Assembly: GCF_009996845.1 (NCBI RefSeq)
Contig: NZ_JAACYS010000021.1
Coordinates: 1 to 40,021 of the forward strand
Source: Pallidibacillus pasinlerensis
GTDB taxonomy: Bacteria; Bacillota; Bacilli; Bacillales; Caldibacillaceae
Length of the DNA: 40,021 bases
Reading direction: 5' to 3'
Shown piece by piece: positions 9,558 through 18,285 of this stretch (its first letter is position 1; each line of letters starts with the position of its first letter). Under the pieces are notes generated by a model. That model made no database searches. It had not been told where the DNA came from and saw nothing but the letters and a program-made list of their open reading frames with translations. The translations under genes were made by a program, and so were the position numbers.

Positions 9558-9593
9558 GAGGGATTTCCTACACGGAAGTCCCTTCTTTTTTTT
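9558..9593 (+). terminator. Intrinsic terminator after RND pump gene
   Basis: GGGATTTCC pairs with GGAAGTCCC (one G-T wobble) around a 5-nt loop, followed by TTCTTTTTTTT on the plus strand, 8 bp after the pump stop codon. Confidence 0.85.
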
Positions 9594-9651
9594 ACTTTAT
9601 TTCGTTATGGGATTTGTGCAATACATTATTTCATCTTTAACATCTAAACAA

Positions 9652-9680
9652 TTGCGAATTTTTCTAACCTTTACTATGAT
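9652..9680 (+). promoter_or_regulatory. Promoter of the NAD salvage operon
   Basis: TTGCGA (9652-9657), a 17-bp spacer and TATGAT (9675-9680) fit a sigma-A promoter. The predicted start of RNA, near 9687, coincides with the first base of a 9-bp stem in the leader. Confidence 0.6.
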
Positions 9681-9686
9681 AAACGT

Positions 9687-9786
9687 ATAGCTAGTTGTCA
9701 CAACTGATGAAATTGAAGTTCAATCTTTCACATTCAATTTGTTCTATGTAAAAACAAAAAGTTTCATCCTATTCTACACTAGCTAT
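9687..9786 (+). promoter_or_regulatory. Structured 5' leader of the pncA operon (riboswitch-like or operator)
   Basis: Two nested perfect or near-perfect inverted repeats span 100 nt. The outer stem is ATAGCTAGT (9687-9695) with ACTAGCTAT (9778-9786). The inner stem is GATGAAATT (9706-9714) with AGTTTCATC (9760-9768), nine pairs including one G-T. Internal loops of 10 and 9 nt separate them, and the inner stem closes a 45-nt region. AAATTGAA/TTCAATTT (9710-9717, 9733-9740) offers an alternative pairing. In addition, AGTTGTCACAACT (9693-9705) is a perfect 13-bp palindrome at about +7 to +19, where a DNA-binding repressor of NAD genes could sit. The element does not obviously match the two published NAD riboswitch classes, judged by eye only. 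Confidence 0.5.
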
Positions 9787-9844
9787 TGTCATAAACTTTT
9801 GTAAATATTTTTTGTAAAATAATATTAAGGGGGAATAATGAACA

Positions 9845-10390
9845 ATGAAAGCATTAATTAATATCGACTACACAAATGACTTTGTTGCTGAAGACGGTGC
9901 TCTAACTTGTGGGAAACCAGGGCAAGTTCTTGAAGGGGAAATTGTTCGTTTAACAAAGGAGTTTATCGATAATAACGACTATGTAGTATTCGCCATTGAT
10001 ATGCATAAAGAAAATGATAATCTCCATCCAGAGACGAAACTTTTCCCTCCACATAATATAGAGGGTACTGACGGCAGACTTTTATACGGTGAGTTACAGA
10101 ACGTTTGGGAAAATAATAAAGATAATCCAAATGTATATTGGATGGATAAAACAAGATATTCTGCTTTCGCTGGAACAGATTTAGAAATAAAACTACGGGA
10201 ACGTGGAATTACAGAAATTCATCTCGTCGGTGTTTGTACAGATATTTGTATTCTACACACAGCAGTTGATGCTTATAATCGGGGATTCAAAGTAGTTGTC
10301 CATAAAAATGGAGTGGCTAGCTTTAATCAAACAGGTCATGAGTGGGCACTACAACACTTTGCAGAAACACTTGGTGCTAAAGTCGTTTAA
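9845..10390 (+). CDS. pncA: Nicotinamidase
   Basis: A 181-residue cysteine hydrolase of the isochorismatase/nicotinamidase family, converting nicotinamide to nicotinic acid. The catalytic triad is visible: Asp8 in NIDYTNDF, Lys in WMDKTRYSAF, and the nucleophile Cys in GVCTDICILHTAVDAYNRGF. The metal-binding DMH motif follows VVFAI near residue 52. The start is ATG 9845, with AAGGGGG about 11 bp upstream; an out-of-frame ATG at 9838 sits closer to that site but opens only seven codons. It is the first gene of a salvage operon with pncB, a nadD-like gene and nadE, which fixes its role. Its leader RNA can fold and may control the operon. Confidence 0.93.
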   Translation: MKALINIDYTNDFVAEDGALTCGKPGQVLEGEIVRLTKEFIDNNDYVVFAIDMHKENDNLHPETKLFPPHNIEGTDGRLLYGELQNVWENNKDNPNVYWMDKTRYSAFAGTDLEIKLRERGITEIHLVGVCTDICILHTAVDAYNRGFKVVVHKNGVASFNQTGHEWALQHFAETLGAKVV

Positions 10391-10473
10391 TTTAAAGCGA
10401 ATTCAAATTTTTAATTAAGCGTACATGTTTATCTTTTCACAGTTTGTTTATTTCACCTACGGAGGTGCACCAA

Positions 10474-11943
10474 ATGAACCACTTATACAATGATGATAGT
10501 TTATCGTTACACACTGACTTATACCAAATTAATATGGTAGAAACATATTGGCGTGATAACTTTCATAATCGAAAAGCGGTTTTTGAAGTATATTTTCGAA
10601 AACTCCCCTTTGGTAACGGATATGCCATTTTTGCAGGTTTAGAAAAGGTCATCCGTTTCCTTGAAAATTTCCGTTTCTCCGATACCGATTTGGCGTATTT
10701 AAGTGAACAAGGATATGAGAAAGATTATTTAAATTACCTAAAAAATATTCGCTTCACAGGTACTATCAAAGGAATGCGCGAAGGAGAATTAGTATTCCCA
10801 AACGAACCTCTCCTTCGTATTGAAGCACCAATTGCGGAAGCACAGCTGATCGAAACTCCGATTTTAAATATCATCAACTTTCAAACCCTAATCGCAACAA
10901 AGGCTGCACGCATCAAATATATTGTCGGTGATGAAGCAGCATTAGAGTTCGGTTCGAGACGGGCACAAGAAATGGATGCTGCTATTTGGGGAACACGGGC
11001 AGCTTATATTGGCGGATTTGATGCCACTTCCAATGTCCGTGCAGGAAAAATGTTTGGCATTCCGATAGCAGGAACCCATGCCCACTCAATGGTTCAAGCA
11101 TATCAAGATGAGTATACTGCTTTTAAAAAATACGCTGAAAGCCACAGAGATTGCGTTTTTCTTGTAGATACGTATGATGTGCTTCGTTCTGGAGTACCGA
11201 ATGCAATAAGAGTTGCGAAGGAAATGGGAGATAAAATAAACTTCGTAGGAATCCGTATCGATAGTGGTGACTTAGCATATTTATCTAAACAGGCTCGAAA
11301 AATGTTAGATGAGGCAGGTTTTACAGAAACAAAAATTTCAGCATCAAGTGATCTTGATGAATATACGATTATGAACTTAAAAACTCAAGGGGCACAAATT
11401 GACATTTGGGGAGTTGGTACAAAACTCATTACCGCATACGAACAACCGGCCTTAGGTGCTGTATATAAAATTGTCGCTATTGAAGATGAAAACGGGGTAA
11501 TGAAAGATACAATCAAAATTAGTGCCAATCCAGAAAAAGTGACAACCCCAGGTTTAAAACGGGTTTATCGCATCATCAATAAAGATAATAAAAAATCTGA
11601 AGGTGATTATATCGCGTTAGACTTTGAAAACCCACAAGATGAAGAACCGTTAAAGATGTTCCATCCGGTTCATACGTATGTTAGTAAATTTGTAACAAAT
11701 TTTGAAGCAAGAGAATTACATTATACGATTTTTGAAAACGGAAAGCTCGTATATGAGTTGCCTCCTCTTAATGAAATTAAAAACTTCGCACAGGAAAACC
11801 TTGATTTACTTTGGGATGAATATAAACGTACCCTTCATCCAGAAGAATATCCTGTAGATTTAAGTCAAGCTTGTTGGGATAATAAAATGTCCAAAATTGA
11901 GGAAATAAAAAAGAAAGTGGCTTCTGAATTAAGTAATAAATAA
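10474..11943 (+). CDS. pncB: Nicotinate phosphoribosyltransferase
   Basis: A 489-residue NAPRTase making nicotinate mononucleotide from nicotinate and PRPP with ATP hydrolysis. Recognisable segments are SLHTDLYQINMVETYW at the N-terminus, LEFGSRRAQEMDAAIWGTRA, GTHAHSMVQAYQDEYTAF (the His near the active site that is phosphorylated in the family), and the phosphate-binding VGIRIDSGDLAYLSK. The frame is open from 10444, but ATG 10474 with ACGGAGGTG upstream is the start. Length matches Gram-positive NAPRTases (about 490). It lies 83 bp after pncA and 68 bp before the nadD-like gene with no terminator between, so the genes are probably co-transcribed. Confidence 0.95.
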   Translation: MNHLYNDDSLSLHTDLYQINMVETYWRDNFHNRKAVFEVYFRKLPFGNGYAIFAGLEKVIRFLENFRFSDTDLAYLSEQGYEKDYLNYLKNIRFTGTIKGMREGELVFPNEPLLRIEAPIAEAQLIETPILNIINFQTLIATKAARIKYIVGDEAALEFGSRRAQEMDAAIWGTRAAYIGGFDATSNVRAGKMFGIPIAGTHAHSMVQAYQDEYTAFKKYAESHRDCVFLVDTYDVLRSGVPNAIRVAKEMGDKINFVGIRIDSGDLAYLSKQARKMLDEAGFTETKISASSDLDEYTIMNLKTQGAQIDIWGVGTKLITAYEQPALGAVYKIVAIEDENGVMKDTIKISANPEKVTTPGLKRVYRIINKDNKKSEGDYIALDFENPQDEEPLKMFHPVHTYVSKFVTNFEARELHYTIFENGKLVYELPPLNEIKNFAQENLDLLWDEYKRTLHPEEYPVDLSQACWDNKMSKIEEIKKKVASELSNK

Positions 11944-12011
11944 AAATACGAGGAATTTCATCCACCATTAATTACAGCAGCAAATGTGTAAAACACATCG
12001 GGGGAAATAAT

Positions 12012-12638
12012 ATGGCCAAAATAGGAATCTACGGTTCTTCCTTTGATCCAATCACGTATGTCCATTTATGGACAGCAAGTACAGTTGCCCATCGTTGTAA
12101 ATTAGATCGAGTCATTTTTCTGCCAAGTTCAAGCAGACGAAAAGATAAAAAAATTTATACTGAAGATTATCACCGTTGGAATATGGTTCAAATGGCTATT
12201 CAAGATAATGAGAAGTTTATCGCTGATGACTATGAAATGAAACAAGACCCATGGAAAATAACGACTTACGAAACACTGAACTATTTTAAAGAAAAATACC
12301 CGAACGACGAAATTTATTTTATAATGGGTGCGGATTTATTAGTAGATATTGGCGAAGGAAAATGGGGAAATGCGGAAACTTTAATTAGAGAAAATAAGTT
12401 TATTATCATGGCAAGAGATGGGATTGACATGTTAAAAGCTATTTCTAAATCCCCGATTTTAAGAAATAACGATAATGGAAATACATTTCATTTAATTGAT
12501 AAAGGTTTAGCAATGGAGATTAGCTCAAGTTATATCCGTGAAGAATTTGCATTAGGTGGCGAACCACGTTATTTACTCCCTGAAAGCTGTTATAATTATT
12601 GTATAACGAATTCCCTGTATCAAAAGGAGAGGAAATAA
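12012..12638 (+). CDS. nadD: NadD-like nicotinate mononucleotide adenylyltransferase
   Basis: A 208-residue nucleotidyltransferase of the NadD family, expected to join NaMN to AMP, giving deamido-NAD. The N-terminal ATP-binding signature is present as [18 protein letters not shown]; it departs from the usual FDPPHxGH by having Thr for the first His (allowed in the superfamily) and Val for Gly. Later motifs agree: [21 protein letters not shown] and the [10 protein letters not shown] phosphate-binding motif. It lies between pncB and nadE, and its stop overlaps the nadE start by one base (TAATG), so the two are translationally coupled. Bacilli usually carry the housekeeping nadD elsewhere, so this may be a salvage-dedicated second copy; that is inference. 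Confidence 0.85.
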   Translation: MAKIGIYGSSFDPITYVHLWTASTVAHRCKLDRVIFLPSSSRRKDKKIYTEDYHRWNMVQMAIQDNEKFIADDYEMKQDPWKITTYETLNYFKEKYPNDEIYFIMGADLLVDIGEGKWGNAETLIRENKFIIMARDGIDMLKAISKSPILRNNDNGNTFHLIDKGLAMEISSSYIREEFALGGEPRYLLPESCYNYCITNSLYQKERK

Positions 12639-13456
12639 TGAGTCTACAACAAGAAATTATAAAAGCTTTACATGTCAAACCAATAATTGATCCGAAAGAA
12701 GAAATTAGATTACGGATTGATTTTTTGAAAGATTATTTAAAGAAAACAGGTGCTAAAGGATTCGTATTAGGAATTAGTGGTGGCCAAGATTCTACTTTAG
12801 CAGGAAGACTTGCTCAACTTGCAGTTGAAGAACTACGAGATGAGGGAATAGACGCTACATTTATCGCCGTTCGACTCCCTTATGGCACACAACAAGATGA
12901 AGACGACGCGCAACTCGCAATCGAATTTATTAAGCCAGATCAAGTTAAAACCTTTAATATTAAGTCAGCTGTCGATACTTTCGCTGAGACTTATGAAGAT
13001 GCTGACGGTCAAGCAATATCCGACTATCAAAAAGGTAACGTGAAAGCTCGGTTACGAATGGTTGTTCAATATGCACTAGGCGGGATGCATGGCTTACTTG
13101 TTATCGGTACAGACCATGCTGCCGAAGCAGTCACTGGCTTCTTTACAAAATATGGTGACGGTGGTGCTGATGTTACACCATTAACTGGGCTAAATAAAAG
13201 ACAAGGACGTGCTCTTTTAATCGAACTAGGGGCTGATGAACGACTTTACTTGAAAGAACCTACTGCTGATCTTTTAGATAACAAACCTGGTCAGGCTGAT
13301 GAAACAGAACTTGGTATCAGTTATGATGAAATTGATGATTATTTAGAAGGTAAAACAATTTCAACCGAAGCAGCTAAACGACTAGAAGGCTTGTATACTC
13401 GTTCCGAACATAAAAGGCATGTTCCTGCAAATCCTTATGATGAATGGTGGAAATAA
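12638..13456 (+). CDS. nadE: NH3-dependent NAD+ synthetase
   Basis: A 272-residue NAD synthetase of the ammonia-dependent bacterial type, which amidates deamido-NAD. The PP-loop SGGQDST is at residues 47-53, followed by [52 protein letters not shown] (deamido-NAD site) and the C-terminal [16 protein letters not shown]. No glutaminase domain is present. The start overlaps the stop of the NadD-like gene and has AAAGGAGAGG upstream. It completes the path nicotinamide, nicotinate, NaMN, NaAD, NAD within one operon. A bidirectional terminator follows. Confidence 0.96.
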   Translation: MSLQQEIIKALHVKPIIDPKEEIRLRIDFLKDYLKKTGAKGFVLGISGGQDSTLAGRLAQLAVEELRDEGIDATFIAVRLPYGTQQDEDDAQLAIEFIKPDQVKTFNIKSAVDTFAETYEDADGQAISDYQKGNVKARLRMVVQYALGGMHGLLVIGTDHAAEAVTGFFTKYGDGGADVTPLTGLNKRQGRALLIELGADERLYLKEPTADLLDNKPGQADETELGISYDEIDDYLEGKTISTEAAKRLEGLYTRSEHKRHVPANPYDEWWK

Positions 13457-13473
13457 TTTGTTGCAGTACAGCG

Positions 13474-13508
13474 AGGCAATCCATATAGGAAAATGGATTG
13501 CCTTTTTA
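13474..13508. terminator. Bidirectional terminator between nadE and hydrolase gene
   Basis: AGGCAATCCAT (13474-13484) pairs perfectly with ATGGATTGCCT (13493-13503), 8-nt loop, then TTTT on the plus strand. It separates converging genes. Confidence 0.85.
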
Positions 13509-13527
13509 GTGTATGAACATACATCAT

Positions 13528-14367
13528 TTAATGATTAACAGTCTTTTTCACAAATTCCTTGAACGCTTCCTCTTCTTCCACAAACGGAAAATGATTACTA
13601 TAATTAAACGTTGTTAATGTGGCATTAGGCATTAAATCAGCAACTTCCTTCGAAAAGACATGTGGACATTGGGCGTCATGTAACCCACTAAATATAAATG
13701 CAGGGATACGAACTTTATGTAAATCTGGACGTAAATCAAAATCATTTACTTCTTTATAAGCAAAATAATTTAGACGAGGTCCTACTGTTCTACCGCTATT
13801 TGGTCTATTCATAAATTCATCATAGCGGTCCTTATTATAAACAGACATCATTCCCCATTCACGACCTAAAGCTTGCCTTTTCTCTTTCGGTGTATTAGGA
13901 TCTTCAAGTAATTTTAATATTTCTAAAACGCGAGCATTATTTGGATTGTCTTTACAGTAAATACTATCTGGATGGTTCATATATTCATTCGATGCACTTA
14001 AACCACCAGCAATAATCTTCGTTAAATGTTCTTCAGCCATGATGGCATATTTAAGCGCAAGCATGCCACCCGTTGAGTTTCCCGCAAAAGCCCATTTTTC
14101 ATATCCTAAAGCTTCCCGGATTGCTTCTAAATCCTTTACTGTCTCTTCCATTGTGAATTGCCACTCATGTTCCGCTTTAACCGATTGACCGCATCCACGT
14201 AAATTTACTAGATAGACTGTGTAATATTCCGTAAAAGGTGCTGCTAGTGTATTACCCTTCTCATTGAATTCACTGTAATGATGGGTCACACATAATGGTT
14301 CACCGCTTCCCTTTTTAAAATATTCAAAGACACCACGGGAAGTTTCAATTAGATTTTGCTCCCACAT
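13528..14367 (-). CDS. Alpha/beta hydrolase (proline iminopeptidase-like)
   Basis: A 279-residue alpha/beta-hydrolase fold protein. The nucleophile elbow is GNSTGGM with Ser98; the acid is the Asp in FSGLHDAQCP and the base the His in NYSNHFPF. An oxyanion region VNLRGCGQS comes before it. The cap region contains EWGMMSVYNKDRYDEF. The arrangement resembles the S33 (prolyl aminopeptidase-like) group, but substrate preference cannot be deduced: S33-like folds include peptidases, esterases and haloperoxidase-like proteins. The start has GGAAGGGGAGAG upstream. It appears monocistronic, converging on nadE. Confidence 0.85.
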   Translation of the reverse strand: MWEQNLIETSRGVFEYFKKGSGEPLCVTHHYSEFNEKGNTLAAPFTEYYTVYLVNLRGCGQSVKAEHEWQFTMEETVKDLEAIREALGYEKWAFAGNSTGGMLALKYAIMAEEHLTKIIAGGLSASNEYMNHPDSIYCKDNPNNARVLEILKLLEDPNTPKEKRQALGREWGMMSVYNKDRYDEFMNRPNSGRTVGPRLNYFAYKEVNDFDLRPDLHKVRIPAFIFSGLHDAQCPHVFSKEVADLMPNATLTTFNYSNHFPFVEEEEAFKEFVKKTVNH

Positions 14368-14453
14368 AATCTCTCCCCTTCCTCACACTTCAATTATAAC
14401 ATTATTCTGTAAATTGAATATCTATTGATTTCATATAGTTTTCAATTCATGCG

Positions 14454-15092
14454 CTAAATTCGTTGATTACAAATACGAATTAACGGACATGCTTCACATC
14501 TCGGATTTTTTCGACAATGGACTTTTCCATGCTCAACAATTAGCGCATGAAATTCGTTATATATTTGTAGATTATTAGGTAGCTCACTTTCTACTAGCTT
14601 TCGAAAAGCATCATAATCTTTAGGCATATCGAGACCAATTCGGTAAAACAGCCTTCTACAATATTGATCAACGATAAAAATTGGTTTCTCAAAGGCATAA
14701 ACTAACATACAATCCGCAGTTTCTTTCCCGATTCCGTAAATACCCAATAATTCTCGCCGCAACGTTTTTAAATCTAATTGATTAACTTTTTCTATCTTAT
14801 AATCGTATTTTTTAAACCATTGCATAAACGCTTTAATCCGTTTTGCTTTCACATTATAAAACCCACTCGGTCGAATTAATTGGGCTAACTCATCCGTTTC
14901 TAATCTTTCCAATTGATTAGGTTGTAAAAATGGACGTAAACGGGTTAAAGCCTTCTCAACATTATGCCAATTTGTATTCTGAACAAGTATTGCTCCAATC
15001 ATCATTTCAAATGTAGTATCAGCGGGCCACCAGTATTGCGGTCCATAATAGGTATATAACTTATCAAATATTAATGGATAAATTGATGTCAT
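14454..15092 (-). CDS. HhH-GPD DNA glycosylase (MagIII/COG2231-like)
   Basis: A 212-residue endonuclease III-superfamily protein. Helix-hairpin-helix LLGIYGIGKETAD lies at residues 116-128 and the catalytic Asp at 142 (FIVDQYCRRLF). At the position of the Nth lyase lysine (GxGRKT in E. coli Nth) there is Glu (GIGKETA), so it is probably a monofunctional glycosylase, as in the 3-methyladenine glycosylase MagIII, whose motif is close. Four cysteines at the C-terminus (C193, C199, C202, C208; spacing 5-2-5) can hold a 4Fe-4S cluster. ATG 15092 has GGAGGGAGG upstream and overlaps the ogt gene by 29 bp, implying coupling. Together they suggest an alkylation-damage repair pair. Confidence 0.85.
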   Translation of the reverse strand: MTSIYPLIFDKLYTYYGPQYWWPADTTFEMMIGAILVQNTNWHNVEKALTRLRPFLQPNQLERLETDELAQLIRPSGFYNVKAKRIKAFMQWFKKYDYKIEKVNQLDLKTLRRELLGIYGIGKETADCMLVYAFEKPIFIVDQYCRRLFYRIGLDMPKDYDAFRKLVESELPNNLQIYNEFHALIVEHGKVHCRKNPRCEACPLIRICNQRI

Positions 15093-15624
15093 TTCCTCCC
15101 TCCACTTTAGCACTTTGTTCTAAATCAAGAAGCCTTTTTTTCATCGTTAATCCTCCGCGAAAGCCCGTTAATTTGCCAGATTTACTCAACACACGATGAC
15201 AAGGGACAACAATCATAACAGGATTTGCACCAATTGCGGAACCGACTGCCCGAACGGCCGATGGTTTGTTTAGTTTTTTTGCAATATCGGAATAAGAACA
15301 TATTTCACCATAGGGGATGTTTTGGAGTTGCATCCAGACAGACTTTTGAAATGGTGTACCATACAAATCAATAGAAAAATTAAATGTTTGTCGTTTTCCT
15401 AAAAAATATTCTGTAAATTGTTCAACGTAATTGAAAAGTTTAATTTTATCTTCTTTTAACACCGCATTCGGTATTTTTTTATTTACCCAATCCTCAACCT
15501 CAGTAATGGTTTCATTTTGCGAACCGACAAAACATAATCCTTTTTCTGTTGCCGCTAAGTAAATATTCCAGTCTTCACAAATTAGCTTTGAATAATAGAC
15601 AATTTGTTTATTTTTCCCGCTCAT
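15064..15624 (-). CDS. ogt: Methylated-DNA-protein cysteine methyltransferase
   Basis: A 186-residue O6-alkylguanine-DNA alkyltransferase, which removes alkyl groups from guanine O6 onto its own cysteine. The active-site motif IVVPCHRVLS has Cys142, and the wing region is SKSGKLTGFRGGL. The DNA-binding HTH region includes IPYGEICSYSDIAKKL and AVRAVGSAIGANP. The N-terminal 80 residues form the variable ribonuclease H-like subdomain. It is first in a two-gene unit with the overlapping HhH-GPD glycosylase. Length is slightly longer than the usual 160-175 because the C-terminal tail extends into the overlap. Confidence 0.93.
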   Translation of the reverse strand: MSGKNKQIVYYSKLICEDWNIYLAATEKGLCFVGSQNETITEVEDWVNKKIPNAVLKEDKIKLFNYVEQFTEYFLGKRQTFNFSIDLYGTPFQKSVWMQLQNIPYGEICSYSDIAKKLNKPSAVRAVGSAIGANPVMIVVPCHRVLSKSGKLTGFRGGLTMKKRLLDLEQSAKVEGGNDINLSINI

Positions 15625-15737
15625 GGTTTAGCCACCTATTCTCAATTTTTTATTCTAATTGTATTATACTTAGTCAATATATATAAACAAACTTACAGTA
15701 GTTCCTGTACATAGCCTAGTTCTACTGCATATAAAAA

Positions 15738-15773
15738 ACCCAAGGATGCACTTAATTCCAAACATCCTTGGGT
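15738..15773 (-). terminator. Intrinsic terminator after chemoreceptor gene
   Basis: ACCCAAGGATG (15738-15748) and CATCCTTGGGT (15763-15773) form an 11-bp perfect stem; a T-run follows on the minus strand. Confidence 0.85.
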
Positions 15774-15814
15774 ATAAGATAATCAAAATAAATTGAAAGT
15801 CAAAAAATATTAAA

Positions 15815-17059
15815 CTAAATTTTAAATCTACCAATTACTTGTTGAAGTTCAGATACGGTAGAAACAACTTTTTCAGTTCCTAACGCAATTTGGTCCATAG
15901 AGCTGCTTGCTTCTTCAGTTGCTGCTGTTGTTTCTTCAATACCTGCAGCAGATTCTTCGGTTATTGCTGTTATTTCTTCAATTGCCCGGTTCATTTCTCT
16001 ACTTTCATCAACCATTTCCGCAAGGTTTCTAGAAACAATATCGATACGTTCTGCCATCGTTGTCACTGCATTTTTGATTGTTTCAAAAGTTTCGCCGGTT
16101 TTCTGAATTTGTTTCGTTCCTTGTTGAACTTCCATATAGCCATTTTCTAAAGAGTTCGTAACAATATTCGTTTCACTTTGAATATCTTTTACGATTTCTT
16201 GAATATCCGTTACAGAAGATCCCACACCTTCAGCTAATTTGCGAACTTCCTCCGCAACGACAGCAAATCCTTTTCCATGTTCTCCTGCTCGAGCTGCCTC
16301 AATAGCAGCATTTAATGCAAGTAAATTTGTTTGTTCAGATATATCTCGAATGACGACAACAAGATTGGAGATTTTTTTCGCGCTATGTTCTAAACCTTGA
16401 ACTTTCTCCACAACATCTCGGACAATTTTATCAATGTTCTCCATTTGATTTTTTGAACCTTCCATTAGTTCATGTCCTTGGTTCGTCAATTCAAGGACTG
16501 TAAGAGAATGTTGTTGAACATCTTCACTTTGTTTCCCTGCATCTAACATTCTTTTCGTAAAAGTATCCGCAATGGCAGACAAATCACTTGCTTTAGTTGC
16601 TTGATTTTCCGCTCCACTTGATAACTCTTGCATTGTTGTTGCTACTTGTTCAGATCCTGCTTTAACCTCATTTGCAGCATGGGCTAAATCTTTCGTATAA
16701 GTCGTTACATCTGTCGAAACTTGATTTGCCTTTTTAATTAAATCCTTTAAATTGTTCATTGATTCATTAAGGGATTTTGTCATGACACCAATCTCATCTA
16801 CATCTTTTACTTCTAAAGGAGGATGAGATAAATCTGCTTTTTCCAATTCAATCATTCGTTGGGTAACTTTTTCGATTCGTTTAGCGAAATTATTTGAAAG
16901 TGTATATGCTAAAATAAGACCTGTGATACCAATTATTGCTGTAACAGCAAGATTAATAAGGATTGAATCATAAAATATATTAAAAATATTTAACAACGTA
17001 AACATAATGATAATAGTCAATTGCATCGAAAGCATTTTCATTTTTATACTACGATTCAT
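15815..17059 (-). CDS. Methyl-accepting chemotaxis protein without large extracellular domain
   Basis: A 414-residue chemoreceptor. Two membrane helices (about residues 11-28 and 33-53) are separated by only a few residues, so there is no outside sensing domain; a HAMP linker spans about 54-107. The cytoplasmic helical hairpin carries the CheA/CheW-contacting tip [20 protein letters not shown] at 241-260 and [17 protein letters not shown] after it. Glu/Gln-rich stretches such as [10 protein letters not shown] and [16 protein letters not shown] are probable methylation regions. Lacking an ectodomain, it would sense something within or at the membrane, or an energy-related signal. It stands alone with its own terminator. 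Confidence 0.93.
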   Translation of the reverse strand: MNRSIKMKMLSMQLTIIIMFTLLNIFNIFYDSILINLAVTAIIGITGLILAYTLSNNFAKRIEKVTQRMIELEKADLSHPPLEVKDVDEIGVMTKSLNESMNNLKDLIKKANQVSTDVTTYTKDLAHAANEVKAGSEQVATTMQELSSGAENQATKASDLSAIADTFTKRMLDAGKQSEDVQQHSLTVLELTNQGHELMEGSKNQMENIDKIVRDVVEKVQGLEHSAKKISNLVVVIRDISEQTNLLALNAAIEAARAGEHGKGFAVVAEEVRKLAEGVGSSVTDIQEIVKDIQSETNIVTNSLENGYMEVQQGTKQIQKTGETFETIKNAVTTMAERIDIVSRNLAEMVDESREMNRAIEEITAITEESAAGIEETTAATEEASSSMDQIALGTEKVVSTVSELQQVIGRFKI

Positions 17060-17213
17060 AGCAATCTCCCCTCAATTTAATGTGAAATTATAAACAATCT
17101 TTTTCTAAAAATAAGTTCTCTTATATTTATAATCGGCAAATTTTAGCAGTTATTTAGTACTGTTGGCCTATTATTTGTGAAAATTTTTAAAAAATTATTG
17201 TTTTAAATAAAAC

Positions 17214-17247
17214 AAAGGTACCATTGTAGCCAACAATGAATACCTTT
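17214..17247 (-). terminator. Intrinsic terminator after glycosyltransferase gene
   Basis: AAAGGTA pairs with TACCTTT, and inside it CATTGT with ACAATG, in a two-tier stem; on the minus strand TTTTATTT follows. Confidence 0.75.
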
Positions 17248-17258
17248 TTAAGCAAGGA

Positions 17259-18269
17259 CTAGTATTGATAGATTTCCTTTAACCGTTTACCAATAACTTT
17301 TAAATCTCGTTCTTTTGCAATCTTATATCCATTTTCCGTAATATCTGGTAAATCACCTTTGATTATTTTTACAATTTTTCTATGGAAATCTTCAAGACGA
17401 TTAGCTTTATACACAACTTCTCCATCTTTCAATTTAGAATAAATTGGAATATCTCGAACTAAAACAGGAATCTTTGCTGCAAGAGCTTCTAATAGGACAA
17501 TCCCTTCCGTTTCTTCATACGTTAAAAATAAGAAAAGATCACTACCACAATACGCATCCCTAATTTCACTGCGATTAACATATCCAGGAAAATGAAGATT
17601 TGCTGGAGCTTTTGTTATAGCTTTGCGTATTTTCGGTTGAATCATATTTAAATTCGTATAACCGAACCAAAAAAATTCATACTCTGGCATTCGTTTAGCC
17701 AATTCAATAAAATCCAGTATCCCTTTTCTTTTAATATAATGACCAACGGAAATTATCACCTTTTTATCATCAGATAAATTATATTTTTTTCGAAACCGTT
17801 CTCTGGCCTCCGTTGTCTTTTTAAAAAATTCCGTATCGATTCCATTTGAAAGGCTAACAATGGGAGGTTTAAGACCATAACTTTTTAATAAGTCTTTCGA
17901 GTATTCTGTCGGTGTAATAATTACATCGCCACTATTATAACAATGGGTAATCCAACGTTTAAATAACGGAGCAAATAGATTAGAACCAATAAACGAATTG
18001 CGGAAGTCTTCCATTGTGGAATGTGCGTGATACACGACTTTTTTCCCTTTACGTTTTGCACATTTACTCATAATAAAAGAGTCAGGAAAAATTGTATTAA
18101 TATGGACAACATCATAATCATCTTTTTTATCCATGGTAAACGGTACGCCAGCCTGTTCTAATGCTTGTTTTTGGTGGCGAACCGCTTGCCCGACACCACT
18201 TTTATTTACAAGCTTTAACATCCCTGAGTATAACAATATTTTCTGACTCTTGTCTTCTGATGAACCCAT
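17259..18269 (-). CDS. GT4-family glycosyltransferase
   Basis: A 336-residue retaining glycosyltransferase (GT-B fold, family 4). The acceptor half starts KILLYSGMLKLVNKSGVGQA, and the donor half contains VIISVGHYIKRKGILDFIEL and the family's E-x7-E motif in ETEGIVLLEALAAKIPVLV. The ATG at 18269 has AAAGGAA seven bases upstream; the frame is open to 18347. It lies 16 bp after a VTT-domain membrane protein gene, so the two form an operon. GT4 enzymes of this kind in Firmicutes often glycosylate diacylglycerol or cell-surface polymers; lipid as acceptor is inferred from the membrane-protein partner, not shown. It has no membrane helix itself. Confidence 0.85.
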   Translation of the reverse strand: MGSSEDKSQKILLYSGMLKLVNKSGVGQAVRHQKQALEQAGVPFTMDKKDDYDVVHINTIFPDSFIMSKCAKRKGKKVVYHAHSTMEDFRNSFIGSNLFAPLFKRWITHCYNSGDVIITPTEYSKDLLKSYGLKPPIVSLSNGIDTEFFKKTTEARERFRKKYNLSDDKKVIISVGHYIKRKGILDFIELAKRMPEYEFFWFGYTNLNMIQPKIRKAITKAPANLHFPGYVNRSEIRDAYCGSDLFLFLTYEETEGIVLLEALAAKIPVLVRDIPIYSKLKDGEVVYKANRLEDFHRKIVKIIKGDLPDITENGYKIAKERDLKVIGKRLKEIYQY

Positions 18270-18285
18270 ATACATTTCCTTTCTT

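Noticed and set aside
9838-9861. Seven-codon ORF overlapping the pncA start, as a leader peptide
   Set aside because: It sits close to the ribosome binding site, but its codons show nothing typical of attenuation and it may arise by chance; noted under pncA only.
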